64,000 nucleotides of DNA from Planoprotostelium fungivorum (GCA_003024175.1 MDYQ01000057.1:59151-123150), one strand, 5' to 3'. Shown: positions 1-12,559, counted from the first letter of the stretch. The notes: generated by a model from the sequence alone, not told the origin. Numbers and translations are program-made.

Positions 1-3000
1 AAGGATGAGTAGTCGATGCCTTCGTCTCTTGGGTTGTATCCGTAAGTGGCCAGATTCAGATCTTCCATCCACTCTTGGTATGCTGGGTCCTTTGACGTGT
101 CATCAAAGCACTCTCATTCCTCTCACCGGATAAGTATGGTGCTGGAATGGTCCCGTCGTCTCTTCGTCCCACGAATCCTCTTGTAGTGGGTGAGTGTAGC
201 CGTAGTGCTTGACCAACTTGTTCATGTAGTCGTTCAGAGCCTTATCACCAAAGAACTCCTCCACTCGATCATCTTCTGGATCATAATCGCTCTTCAATGC
301 ATCGCCGACAAGGTTTCTCTTGGCCAAGTACCCTCCAAATTTGGGTAGAGGCAGGTTGTGCTGCACCTGTCCAGTGTCAGTGACTTGCGTGAGGAGAGAC
401 GAACCCTGCGGTCGATGTCTGTTCTGATGATCTGGAACAATTTGTTCATCTGGTCCTCATCGAATCCGAACCTCTCCTTGAGGATGTCCTTCTTCATGGC
501 CTCTTCGTTGAGAACATCCACGGGTCTAGGATCGATTGGGAACATCCGATCTGCAGGTAGCGGATTGGCAAACGACTGAGCCTCGAACGCCTCTGTTCTC
601 TGTCACCATCGCACATGTCTCTCCTCTCACCTCTCCTCAGCTTTCTAGCGTACTCTGCCGCTGCCATGTGAGGCTCCACTTGTGGGTCAAACACGGTATC
701 AGACCTGTGATTGTCACTGACAGTCGAATGCTCCTCTCTTACACGTGATGTCTCTGGGGCATGAACACCCTCAGGGAGACCATCTTGCCCGTCTGCTTAA
801 AGTGGTCCTATTTTCTCTTAATTGAAGTCCTCTGCACATACGCACCTGTTGCTTCTTCTGTGCAATCGTCTCTCTCATCTTGTAAGCACGGAGCAGATAC
901 TCGTATCCCTTGGAAGCCGCTTTTCTTACCTACCTTTGTCACACCTCACATCCCATCATTTCTTCTCACCCTCGCATCGTTGATACCAATATCAATCAAC
1001 AACTGAGAAGGTCAGATAGCCCAAGCATATCAGTCTTACCTCTTCAACAGAGTGCTCTGGTTTGAAATCGTCGGTTGGAGGTATGGGAGCGTCAGTTCTG
1101 TGGTGGGGTGGGACGATGATGTCTTTGAGCGATTGCTCTTCGTTCGTCACTGGGTTCTCACTCTCTCTCACACCCTCCATGATCTTGTCTGAGCTTCTGA
1201 AATCGTAAACAGCCCCAGCGAAGATCTTGTACAGATCGAACTCATTGTCGATATCGCTCTCTTCGATCTACATCGATCAGGCTTACAATCTAATTCTTCG
1301 TCACCTTTGTGGGCATTGGCACGACCACCTCTTCCTTCTTCGGTGGGAAGAGTTCGTTTCTGCATTTCTCGACGTGTGCCTCGAATCGATCTTTGGCTTC
1401 CTGGTCATCAACGAGGTCATCGTACAATTCTTCTGCGTTTGTGGTGTCTTCTCCTGCATCCTTCAGCATCTCCTCTGCCCCTTTCACGTCGTCTTTGATG
1501 AGGGGCTCATAATGGCCCAACAACAAGCCGGGGTCGGATCGGATGGTGAACAATCTCTTTGTATCTGCCTCCGCGTCCTTTTCTGCAAACAAGCCTGGCT
1601 CCTCCAGTTCATCCTCTTCTACGTAGTTGCTCCTCTTCCCTTGTCCTTTCGACAGACTCTCTCCTTCCGTGTTCACAGCCTCCTTGCTCAGAGATTCCCT
1701 ACCCTTGTGGGTCACACTTCCCTGGATGCCCGCTTCACTTCCCATGGCTCCCTTGGCCACAAATTCCCTTCCCACGGAATCACTGCTCGTGACTTCCCTC
1801 CTCGCAGATCCTTGGCTCTTCCCTTCCTGGCTCACAGGCCCCTGACTCGTTTCCCTTGTCACAGAGATCTGGCTGACCGTGTCCTGATCGGTGGGCTCCC
1901 TCCTTGCTGTCTCGTGGTTCACAGTCTCATCGGCAGCTGACTGACGCCTAACTGGAAACTTGCTGATCACTCCAGGCAGGTCGATACTAGGCCTGACGTC
2001 ATTGATCTCTATGTCTGCCAGGGTGAGCTGAGCACCCTCTCTTTCGTTGTATTCATCAATGAACTTCTGCGTCTCGGGTCTAGTGAGAAAGTCTTTTGCG
2101 GCTGAAACGGATGAGTCAGTTATCCTCCCTGGTCCTTTCACCTGCTTCGTACATCTTCTCGTAGAATCGGATGCCCGGACCTTCCTTCTCAATCTGCTCC
2201 CTCTCTTTGCCGACGGGGATAGTGACGTCATAGTAAGAGTGAGGGGGTGCCTTCTTCCTTGCCTCCGCCCATTCTTCGTACCCGATGAGATGGTTCTCTC
2301 CATAGATGGGCACTCCTTCGAAATCTACGGGGTGTCCGTTCGCTTTGTCTTTCATCATCTTCAACTCCCACATGATCTCTGGATCATTGTATCGTAAAAA
2401 CTATTTCCTCTTAGTTCCTCTATCACCATGGTCTTTTTATTTTCAACCATGGTGATGGCTATATCTATGGTGACGATTTCTTATGTAGTACGCACACATT
2501 GGTCATGTACAATACATATTTGAATGATGTGCTATGCTATGACGCACTGAAAGATGAGTTCACCTGCTCGTGTTGGATGGCTTCGATGTGATCTGCCTCT
2601 TGAAGGGTCTCTGGCTCTACAAACGGAGGGGCGATACCATCTTCGATGGGTCTGTGTGTGTCAGACCCCGTCTATAAGAAATGACACACCGAACTCTCGG
2701 CTGACGTAACGATCGGTTGACAACGACAGTGTGAGTTTCTTTGCGAACTTCTCCAGTCAACATCTTGGCCATCATCTGCCTCTGTGATCCAGCTGCCATG
2801 TCGGCCACTTCCTCCTTGGTCGTTCCTTTCACTGTGACGACTTCTTCGTTCTTTCCACTGTTGGCGAATCGGTGAAGAATCTTCTCGGTCATCTCGGTTC
2901 CAATCTTCTCCAGCTTCAGTAAGTGAGCCTCCTGGCAAACATCATCGAATCTCCTGAGAAGCTCATCCGTGATGACGGGGTCGAGGGGTTGTCTGTTCTG

Positions 3001-5404
3001 CTTCAGAGAGATCATCACATCTCTCTCACATGAGGGCTTTGCGCAGACCGTCCACTGTCATGTAGTGGGTGTTGTTGGCCAACACTCCCTCCACGATTCT
3101 AGCTCTAAGATTACGTTCTCCGTAGCTGCACAACGTCAGCAAGTGGGATAGAACAGAAGAACATATGGATGGAATACTACAGAAGAACATATGGAACAAA
3201 GTGAGAAGACGAATACGATGCTCCAGTACCTGTCGCGGAATGTCGGGGATTGCCTGGACACGGTATCACGTCTCAAAACCTCATTGACTCTGCTCTCGGG
3301 AAGTCTTTCTACCTGCAGGTCTGCGATAGTTTTGTTGAATGTGGGAGTGTTCATCAGTGCATTCTGTCCTTGTCAGTTTCTCTCTGACCTATCGATTCAC
3401 CTGCTCTTCCTCTTGGTTGTACAGAGGCTTCAGTCCAGTCCTGGTAGTCCATTGACGGATCAAGGTGTTCAATTCTGTTTCGACTTCCAGCAGCGCTGTC
3501 ACCAAAATCTACATGATCTCTTCATACATACTCTCTCGTCTTATATCACTTGTATGTTCTATCTTAACGATATGAAATATCTCATCCTTCTGATGATGTC
3601 TCCTACCTTCTTGTTGTATTTCTCGCCGGATTTCCATTTTGCCAATTCGGATTCAACCGATTCATGCTTGGTGAAATCGACTGTCTCTGGGTTGGGTTCT
3701 CTCTTCTGAGGAAGGTGAGTGGGTAGAGTGTCGATGATTGTACCTCAAAGGACAAGAGTGTGTTGATGTCCCATCGATCCTCCATTTCCTTCACGATGGG
3801 TGACAGGACTCTCCTCTTCGATAAGACCTTATCCAGTAACTGCTTAACGAACGGATACACCTCCCTTGGATGGTTGAGAATCGTCTCGGGTGAATGAACT
3901 CACTCTCTTCGGTTCAAGGGAGTGTCGAGGAGGAGGTTTGCTCTCTTTCTGAGAGGCATCATGGCATCTTTCCATTCGAAGAACTTATTTGCCACGAAAG
4001 TTCTGGGTTGGCTGAACTTTGTCTTAAAGTATTCTCTGGACTTGAAGACCATCAGAGTTGTGCAAGAGATGAACACACTCTCACCATCAGATAATTGGCG
4101 GCGTGTTTCTCTAGGCCAAGAGATTGTTCGAAGGACAGATTATCCTTCTGAATGGCCTTCATGAGTTCAAAGTTAACACGTAAGGACTGAGCGTCAAAAA
4201 GGGAAATACGTTGGTGGATATCCCTCATAAATGGCATGGGATGTTCTTTCAAGGCAGTCAGTACCTGTTCTCCTTAGCTCAGCTCTCCTTCTCCCTCTCA
4301 CCTCTTGGATGGTCGACAGACCAAAAACTTGATCGATCTCATCACTGTACTTGGAATACTCGGTCTCTCTGGGTGCCTCTGATCAAGGATGAGTACTTGA
4401 CGCATCTGATCTTTACCCACCATACCACATGTCGTCGTGCAGTCTGAGTACGAAGAGGGCGCTCTCAATCTCTGTGAAGGGTATCTTACCAATCTCCACG
4501 GCGAACTCATGGACTGTGTCGACAGTGTAGAAGTGATTGGCTATCCCATGGGTACTGGGAGAGTCATTCGATGTGAAATAGGATCAATCTCTATGACTTA
4601 CACCAAGTCCTTGCCCTGCAGGGAGAGTCCAGTAACACCCAAGAAGATTCCAAAGTTCTTGGGTAGGTTGGCCAGAAAGTGGCTGGATCCAATAGGGACG
4701 AGACCATCGTCTGATGAATTCAGTGAAGGAAAGTAGTGAACGATCACCAGCATCGTTGAACGAGATGACAGATTGATCCGTGGCCACGCGGGCACCTCCA
4801 GCTAAAAACAAAGAAACACCGGCGCCGGCTGTGATGATTGAATAGAGTGTAATCAGACATTCACATACAGGCTGCACCATCCAATACCGGCATAAAAGGC
4901 TTCTGCCAACCCCTAAAGTGTTGAATCATGTTGATGAAATTGTCCAAGTATTTCTGCTTCAGTGGCTCATCATCTCCAGCCAGAGCTAAACGTTGAGTTA
5001 CGACGCTGATCCGAACAGAACAACTCACTGACGAAATCCAAACCAGAACACCAAGCGCTACCGAAGGAGCGCAATAACAGGATGTGGTTTGCGTTATTGG
5101 CTCCGTAATACTGCATCGGTCAGTTGAGAGTAGAAAGGGTCTATTCACCAAGGCATACTGGTTGAGAGACTCAACTACCATGGGTGAGAGATGGTTGAGG
5201 GTTTTGGGCGAGTTGAGGTGAAGTATGGGTGCAAGTTTGGAGAGGCTCTGGAGTCTGACTATGGGTCCTGCTGTATTGACCGAAGCAGCCGTTATGAATT
5301 CAGGCTCTTTCAGACGATACCCCAAGCGTGTCAGAGAGTTTAGGTCAACTTCCTTGGCTGGTGGATTTTTGTAGACATCTGACCAATGCGGTGTGAAGGG
5401 TCTC
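1..5404 (-). CDS. HIBCH-like crotonase-fold protein with long C-terminal extension (partial)
   Basis: The N-terminal part, about 5400 down to 3600, reads as an enoyl-CoA hydratase/isomerase superfamily domain closest in layout to 3-hydroxyisobutyryl-CoA hydrolase. Exons joined at short introns give LNHLSPMVVESL, an FGSAWCSGLDFV oxyanion segment, LDGAACMAGAGVSLFLAG, RVATDQSVISF, and later the HIBCH C-terminal helix block (SLRVNFELMKAIQK, LSFEQSLGLE). The catalytic Glu context normally read as PET/PEx and the following FPDVGGS are replaced by NDAGDG and VPIGSS, so it is probably not a thiol-ester hydrolase. HIBCH-like pseudoenzymes serve as mitoribosomal protein mS47 in several eukaryotes, and that role would fit; this is inference. 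Beyond the fold, exons continue with several hundred unrecognised residues, including an acidic, Ser/Thr-rich repeat-like stretch at 1600-1950, towards position 1. The 5' start is unclear and the stop was not identified inside the window. Confidence 0.7.
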
Positions 5405-5952
5405 GTCTGGAATCACTCAGTCTTCACACTCAAATCGCATTCAATCTTACTCTGTGATTCTGATTTTTGTGTTGCTTATGCTGCAAAGTCCATCTATCGG
5501 CGGGGGAAAGGTAAAGACCCCTCGCAAAGGCAACTTTGGGCCTTTGGGATGTGGATGTGAGCACCGCTAAGGATCAATTCAGGGTGTTGTATGATATTTA
5601 ATCTTACTGCTCTTTATAATCTGTTGGCGGTGTCTCAGAAGGCCTAGCATCTCTGATCGAATCAGAAGATCTGATTGGTTCAAGTCGACATCCTGTCGAC
5701 GGGTCGAGAAAGAATCAAAGATTATTCTACAATACCCCATCGTCCCACTTTTTTCCGGAAAGTCGGACCAACTACCCAACTATTATCATTCGAACGACGT
5801 CCCGTCCAGATAGTATCTAGAAGTGAGATAGGCCGATAGTTGAGAGAATTTGCTTCATCCTTACTTTATAAATCATCACGAGGATCGTATGTTCTTGACT
5901 TCGGTGGGTGCGACATAATTTCCTTCATGATCTCTCGCTACACATATGTACC

Positions 5953-6507
5953 TTTGATTTCATGATCTTATACGCCAGGTTTGGTTGATCTTCGATTTCA
6001 TTTACCAACTCTTCAACTCTTTCTTTGATCTCTTCATTCTTTCGTTCGGTGACTATCGCATCCATCTTCTAACCGATTTTAGATCTACACGAAGTCGATT
6101 TTTGTGTGATCGATCTCCTCAGCCTAGATGATTCCAGCTGAATGACACAGATGACATCCTATACTGACCAGACGGGCCTCTTGCTCCCATTTGAACGTGT
6201 GACGATTGTAATGTTGCTGCAACTTTTCGTTGGCAAATTTGATGAATCGAGATGTCATGAAGAACCTCGAATGCTTCGAAACCAACAAACCGATGAACAG
6301 CTGAGGATATTCTGATTCGAGGGACTGATTGATTCCATCGACTAACCAGTTGAAAGCCGCTCCGTACGGTGCCTTACTCTGAGATACATACTCTTCACTT
6401 CCACTGAATCTCAATCGACTCACTGTCTCGATTGTCACAAAATATTCTCCCTTGATCATTTTTCCCTTTGCTGCTGGACTCCTGATCTGATGCAACTTGA
6501 AGAGCAT
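5953..6507 (-). pseudogene. Myosin motor-domain remnant
   Basis: On the minus strand, 6507 to 6124 encodes the end of a myosin head. KMIKGEYFVTIET is followed by an intron and then SKAPYGAAFNWLVDGINQSL, FIGLL, and NEKLQQHYNRHTFKWEQE, matching the conserved switch-2/relay region. After a second short intron, EEIDHTKIDF (6090-6120) matches the canonical EEI-W--IDF continuation. The DIFGFE switch-2 box is damaged: its GFEAFE part sits in another frame from the flanking NEKLQQ block, so at least two indels are present. After IDF the usual DNQPCIDLIE continuation is missing; the open stretch becomes a charged, helix-like segment (5953-6066) and then stops. No P-loop exon or tail was found nearby. 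It reads as a truncated, frameshifted pseudogene. A very divergent functional protein is less likely. Confidence 0.65.
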
Positions 6508-6529
6508 ACTCTTCTGGTGAGCCGACCCT

Positions 6530-7470
6530 CTGATTCTCTTTTCCCTCAGAGTTCATCAATGAATGAGCTGAAAGACCACTGACCGAGCCGATCGAGCCAT
6601 CATCGTGTGGCCCTACCGAGTGACCACTGTGCGAGGTGGGGGAATCATCACGTGAGCCAATTGAATCATCGTGAGAGTCATTGCTGGGCAGCCAATCGAG
6701 TCACCATATTGTGGACTGGAGGTACTGCTGAGCAGGCTGAAGGAGCCATTGTTGCGTGGGCAAAGGGAGTCGCGGCTGGACGAAATAATCAAGCCGTCAT
6801 TGCGCGGGTTGAGAAAAGATCTTGGAGGAGATACAGAGTGTCGAAGCAAGCCATCGGAGAGAGAAATTACCACGTCTTCTAACAGGTGCACGACACATTC
6901 TTCCCCTATGTGTCTATTCACAAGTGCACTGGCTCCACTCAACAGCCGCCGGAATCGAAGACGTGGCACACTGCCACCGTATCGAATCGTCCCATCTTAT
7001 CCCTCGCCGTCGATCTCTTTGGTGTCGATACGAAGAAGATGGAGTTCAACTCGGTCAACCGAAGGAAGACAAGGTCAATCAAGATGGGTCATTTGATGCT
7101 TGGTCAGATCAAAGAATGTTGACCCAAAAATTATCAACAAACATCACTGTTTCAAGATGAACATGAGTGATGAACTACACATTCTAAACTGGGTTGGGGA
7201 GTCGATTATCTGCTTGATGGCCCCCAGCTTGGTTATCCACTTGTCGTTGATACCAATCCTCTCCTCTACATTACTCTTCCCTACATTTGAGACGTACATG
7301 TCCAGGAGAAATAACAAATCCTTGGCCTCAAGAAATCGCCTCATCTTGTCCTCATGTGCGTGCCACAGACAATTCTGATGCGTATGTGAATCTGTTTTAT
7401 CGGTGACACATAGAAGACTGTGGATCTCATCGTCATTGAGGAGTTCTAAATGCTTGCTCTGTTCGACCAC
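6530..7470 (-). other. Possible 5' exons of the myosin relic or a separate decayed gene
   Basis: This stretch lies directly upstream (minus strand) of the myosin fragment. At 6530-6680 one frame encodes a Ser/Asp/Gly-rich run with repeated DDSIGS-like units, and 7144-7470 is open for 108 codons (LLFLLDMYVSNVGKSNVEE). The frames between them do not join cleanly and no domain is recognisable. It may be a loop insertion or an N-terminal region of the same decayed gene. No function is assigned. Confidence 0.25.
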
Positions 7471-7843
7471 CTTCTCATCCTTGATTCAGATTCAGATGAG
7501 ATCAGCTTCCTGGATGGTCAACAATCTGTGAGTGCTCGTAATTGTTGTCATTTCCCGCATCCTCATCAGTAACAGGTGCGATAACCTCAATGCTCAACTT
7601 CATTTCCTCTCACCTCTTCTGCAAAGGGTATTCACGGTGATCCACGTTCCAACTCCAGAAAGCAGTACGTAAAATAGTTAGATTTGAGCCGCGTAACACA
7701 AGAATAGAGAGCCCAGAACACCTGGAGATATGTACAGATGGGAGTCCGTACAAAGGAATAGCAAGCTATGGTGTTGCAGTCATTGGACACAATGAGATGA
7801 ACATAGGAAGAAGAATAACAGGAGCACAAGACATCAATCAAAA

Positions 7844-8398
7844 GTGTGTACATCTGTGCTGGGCAAAGATGCATGACCAATTCCCTGCACGCAAGTACAC
7901 ACTTTTCTCTGTGGAACTCACGTAGAGTGAATTTATTCTATTTCTTTACACCTCTTACCAAATCTTTGTTTGTTTTGTTCTTTTCTTTTTCTGGTGATCA
8001 TGTTGTCTATAATCATATCACAGGAGACCTAAGAGGGAACACCAGGTTCAGGTTCAGGTTCAGGTTCAGGTTTTATTCAGATATCAGTTTGACCCCTTTA
8101 GGGGCTACTAAGCCATTGCTGGCCAACTGATAACTTTGGACTCTGCAATCCAATTGGGAGACCCGAAAAAAAGTAACAAAAGAGATATATGTGAGTTGAG
8201 GTACTGGGAGGGGGTATGGCAATCCTTCTGGACATCTGTGCACAGGTAGATAGAGCCTATCATATGTTTTGTCCAAATTTTAGCTCTTAGTATGAACAAT
8301 AATATGATTTTTTTTCATACGTGAGTTCCACAGAGAAAAGTGTGTACTTGCGTGCAGGGAATTGGTCATGCATCTTTGCCCAGCACAGATGTACACAC
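7844..8398. repeat. Inverted-repeat element with 81-bp perfect arms
   Basis: Arms 7844-7924 and 8318-8398 are exact reverse complements over 81 bases, starting GTGTGTACATCTGTGC on the left and ending with its complement on the right. They flank about 390 bases that contain a hexamer array and no recognisable ORF. No clear target-site duplication is visible beside the arms. The perfect identity implies a recent origin or gene conversion. A MITE-like or foldback element is the simplest reading. Confidence 0.75.
8045..8072 (+). repeat. (GGTTCA)n hexamer microsatellite
   Basis: Four consecutive GGTTCA units followed by a partial unit lie inside the inverted-repeat element. The unit is telomere-like in form but the array is too short to call. 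Confidence 0.8.
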
Positions 8399-9098
8399 GA
8401 GTTTTTGATGCGTAGAACTCATCTTACATAGACGGAACAATAAACTCACCAGCAACTCACCTAAGCAACTTACGTACTCAGGGTTGCCAACAAGAAGGGC
8501 TACAGATCCTTGCAGATGCGCATTATAGACTCTACAAACCACTATCAGTTTGGAAAATTGGGTGGACATAGACCAGATTTATTGGGTGGGTGGCTGGTGC
8601 CAAGGAGTTCATGTTTTGCTCTGGCGCCAAAGTGTTCTGTACCATCATCGGCCAAGCATTCTCTCAATGAGAAGCAGCACATCACAACTCATTTTCATAC
8701 ATTCCTATTAGAGATGGGCAAAGATGAGGATCAAACGGTAGATCATCCCATCAAAATTATATCAAAAGTCAAAAATATCATTTAAAATATATAATGTCAT
8801 CTTTTGTTATAATTTATTCACAGACAAAGAAGAAAACAAACAAGAAAGAAAATAATAACTAGACAGATGGCAGGCATCAGCTGATTCACACAAATTATCG
8901 TTTTTCTCTCAATAGTCCGATCTCCCAATTATCAAAAGCTGTACTAAACATATGAAGGTTCTCTCTCAGTAGTCCAAACCTCTCATGTTATCCTTCTCAA
9001 CAACAAGAGGTTAACTCCCCACCCCCAGTGGACTCAGGGACCCCACACCACCCAGGCAAAAACCTTACCCCTATCTACCTGTGCACAGATGTCCAGAA
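8226..9098. repeat. Second inverted pair (28-bp arms)
   Basis: TTCTGGACATCTGTGCACAG at 8226 begins a 28-base arm whose exact reverse complement lies at 9071-9098. The left arm falls inside the 7844-8398 element, so the two structures overlap or are nested. The core ACATCTGTGC is also shared with the 81-bp arms. Between the arms there is no supportable gene. Confidence 0.6.
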
Positions 9099-9994
9099 AA
9101 GGGTACAAATAGAATGCAAAAACAAGACAATGTCTCTAGACAAGATTGTAGTGGTATGATCTGGCCACTCATTCTCCCATGATGAGTAACAGCGTGGAAC
9201 AGGTGTGAGCAAATGAATGAGAGAGGACAGCTCACCTGGTTCTCCTGTCTATATAGACTTGGGATGATCCAGTGAGAGCGAGTTGAACGGACAACGAGCA
9301 GTGGAGAGGTGACAGACTGCGGATAGAACCATTAAACGGCAAGAACAATGGACTCAGAGTGGTGCAACCAAGCCTCTTCCTTGTTCTTGTCGTCTCTTGT
9401 CTTTCCTTTGGTGACCTCTCCTGTGTGAGTGAGGATAGATTTCATCTGAGGGATGACCAGTGCATCTTCTCAAGGTGCAGTTCACACTGGATCTTTCCAT
9501 GATATCCCATGAAGTAGTCGATCTTTGTACAACTCACCTTGCACTGAATGCTCACCTCCAGTGTTCTATTTGGTGATGCTCTGCAAAACATTTGTAAGTG
9601 TTTGAGCGCTCTGTACTTGCTTTATGCAGTCTGGGTGGAAATCTATACAAGTTTGGTGATAGTGAAGTGCAAGTTGCTTGTGTATTCAGTCGGAAATGAC
9701 GATTGAGCACTCTGCAGTCGGAGAATCCCTCATTCCTCCGCTTCTGCCATAAGATTGCTGTGAGGGCACTCTACCACATCAGATTCTAAGAGATGGAGTC
9801 AAGTTACAAATCCGTTTCACATGAATGGCAGTTGTGCGTGATTGCGGTCCACCATCACGTGATCCTCAGGTTACAGCACCGCTCCTCATCTCCCCTCTGC
9901 TCCCCTCATACACATTCTTGTACTGCATCCCTCTTGTTATGAACCATCTTGTTCTGGTCCCCAAGTCACTTAGATTAAGTCCTCTTAAGGGTTT
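9099..9994. other. Non-coding stretch
   Basis: No ORF with a recognisable domain, splice-joinable exon chain, RNA gene or repeat could be supported here. Confidence 0.5.
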
Positions 9995-11405
9995 GGAATA
10001 ACCGTCAGGAATGCTCGCAATGGATTTTGAAATGTAGTTTTTTCGATTTATCACTCGCTACTGATAAACATTTCGAAATCCATGTCTATTTAGCTGTTCT
10101 TTCAAATTGAAATAGGATGCAACTAACATTTCGAATTGTTGTCAAAAATTACACGATCAGGTTTCGAAATGTATACGCAGTTTGAAAGGAGATGTGTGCA
10201 TACAGATGAATAACAGAGTAGTCTTATTATTTATTCAATAGGTATTGGATGCTGCGGTCCTAACAGTTGTCAGCCAACGGTAGAGGATGATCTAATTGGA
10301 AATAATCAGAGTTGAATCAGCAACATCATTACATCAATCCTGCTCACATGACTCACTTGTCTGTACTGCGATATAATACTGTTGATGCCACTGTCAACCT
10401 AAGATGAAGTCAGTGAGCTGTCTGTTGCATGTGAATGACAGACTCCATTCTCACCTTTCAGTTGATTCAGGTGCTCTTGCTGAATATTATATCAACCTGC
10501 ACATGTCAAAAGCGATTCATCAGATTATGACATTACCAACAAAGAGGGCGTCTAATCAACAAACACAAATCACGCGAGATGATACACAATGCGGGGGAGG
10601 GCTTTCCACTTCGAAGATTCCTACGTATTGTTAGCCAACGGCTCAAAGAGGAACTCAAGGTGTGTATTGATGAGTTAATGGAGCTCACCGCTGTTTGGGA
10701 TGTAATGCTTGTTTGTATCGTCATTGATGTTGATCGGATAAAAATAACTTTATTCCCTTCTATTAATAGGTGTAGATCAACGGTTTGCAAACACCCAAGG
10801 TCCAATTCAGCGTCTTGATGCGTGGCGCAGGGGTCTTCCCTTCGTTACAATCTGTCTTGTCCAACAAAGAGACGACAGATTCAATGCACTCTGACCAGGG
10901 ATCCAAGATTGGGATGGTGCATTTTGGTTTCCTCCAAGGAGTAAGAGGCTGCCTGGCTGAACAATGGCCAACAACGTTGCAAAGGTGAGAGGATTGAACA
11001 CGAATATTGAATCAATCACAGGGTCCGACCCAAGGATGATTACACAACGCAGCTATAGGTGAGCTTGAGGAGACCAGCGCCCAGTCAGAACGAACCGAGA
11101 GGTGATTAGCATGACGTTCTGATGGCATGCAGGATGGTGTTGAGGCCAAGGAGATGGGGACGAGCATGTTTGTCCTGGATGCCCCCAGATGATTGCATAT
11201 TTTCGAGAAGACAAGGGCAGTTCACTTGAGCCAGAGGCTGAGTCGCAGTCTGGAGAGCTCTGCTCTGTGAAATAAAGGATCTTTTGGTTAGATTGTCATT
11301 GATCTTGCGTCATTGAAGATACATTTCAAAAAGTTGTGAGCTTCGCAAATTTATCAAAAAAACTACATTTCGAAATCCATTGCGAGCATTCCTGACGGTT
11401 ATTCC
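9995..11405. mobile_element. 1.4-kb terminal-inverted-repeat element without transposase
   Basis: The ends are inverted repeats of about 50 bases. The left begins GGAATAACCGTCAGGAATGC at 9995 and the right ends with its exact complement at 11405, with only a few mismatches further in. Near both ends the palindromic motif ATTTCGAAAT or close variants recur (about 10070, 10130, 10160, 11370), as expected of subterminal transposase-binding sites. Interior ORFs are short and unrecognised. No clear target duplication was found. It fits a non-autonomous DNA transposon. Confidence 0.7.
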
Positions 11406-11520
11406 GCGGCCCTGTCCTCTTGCTCTAAACGTTCAACACTCGTCTCTATTCTCAAGGAAACAGCAAACTAATTTTTAACCCCTTTGGTCCACAATGTCAA
11501 TGGAACTCGAAAAGAACACA

Positions 11521-12070
11521 AAACTAATGAAAAGGACGAAGAACTAATTTATGCCCACGGGAAGCACTGGGGTTGCAGTCTTCCTCCACCCTGCTAGCAG
11601 ACTTGCCGAGAGGCGGCCCCTACTTTTTCCTTGACCTTGACCATTGACTGACATATTCTCAGTGACTCACGTGAACATCACAGCTAACTAATCGAGGGTG
11701 TGGTCAATGGTCAGTGGTCAAAGCCAAGGAAAAAGTAGGGGCCCAAGAGGCAGGCCCTCCCACTATGGCTGCTCGTCGTGTCTCAGCCTTCTTAGAGTCT
11801 GTGCAAGTGCTTAGTACAGGTCTCCTCACATATATTTCTGCCTGTGTCTGGTGATGAGAACCTTGGAAATCTTTGATATTGCCTCTGTCTGATTGTAAGA
11901 GAGAACATTGTGTAGTATCAGCCTAGAAACGGTGTTCTTATCCAGAATCACGATGTGACAATCAGACCCTTGACACTGGACTTCGTGTGGCTGGTTGTCA
12001 GTGGGTGGAAAGACCGCGCTCCCAGTGCTTCCTGTGGGCGTAAATTAGTTCTTGGTCTTTTTCAGTAGTT
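11521..12070. mobile_element. Foldback/MITE-like element with diverged arms
   Basis: The left arm near 11521-11580 (GAACTAATTTATGCCCACGG) and the right arm near 12000-12070 are reverse complements with scattered mismatches. A second, inner pair at 11615-11650 and 11698-11743 shares GGCCCCTACTTTTTCCTTG. Much of the element therefore folds back on itself, with a loop near 11675 and an asymmetric insert at about 11760-11995. No coding capacity was recognised. Confidence 0.6.
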
Positions 12071-12559
12071 ATGAGTTCTATACAAGAATAATAAATTCTT
12101 TCTAAACTTTTTGTTTCCGGAATTTATCGCAATATCTCAAAAAGATATCATACATAACACAGGCGTCCATTTGCTGTGGGTTCACAATTCAAGCTATCCC
12201 AAGGTAAACAATATACGCCTCAATCAGACGCCTGTGTCTATATAGACGTTAATGTGTGTTTACATTTTCTGACCGTCACATCAGATCTCGTCCCTGTTGC
12301 CACCTCAAACATCTTCAAGGTAATATCATACGCTCGAACTGAACGATTGTCCTCTTGGCTTGCATTGGTTCATCTTCATTGTTCTGACTCCTTGGTAGAA
12401 GATGACATATCCCTTCTTATTTCTCTTTTTATTCTCTTTATTCTCGTTGCGGTGTCCCCAGGGCCTCTATGGGGCTCTACAGGCCTCTCAGGCTCTAGCT
12501 CGCATAGCGGCGGCTCTGGGTGTTGTTTTGACTGCACTATGTTGATATTACATATTGTA

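Noticed and set aside
1227-1940. 237-codon plus-strand ORF with hydrophobic runs
   Set aside because: It is antisense to an open minus-strand exon of the HIBCH-like gene, whose repetitive Ser/Thr/Glu-rich coding creates the open complement.
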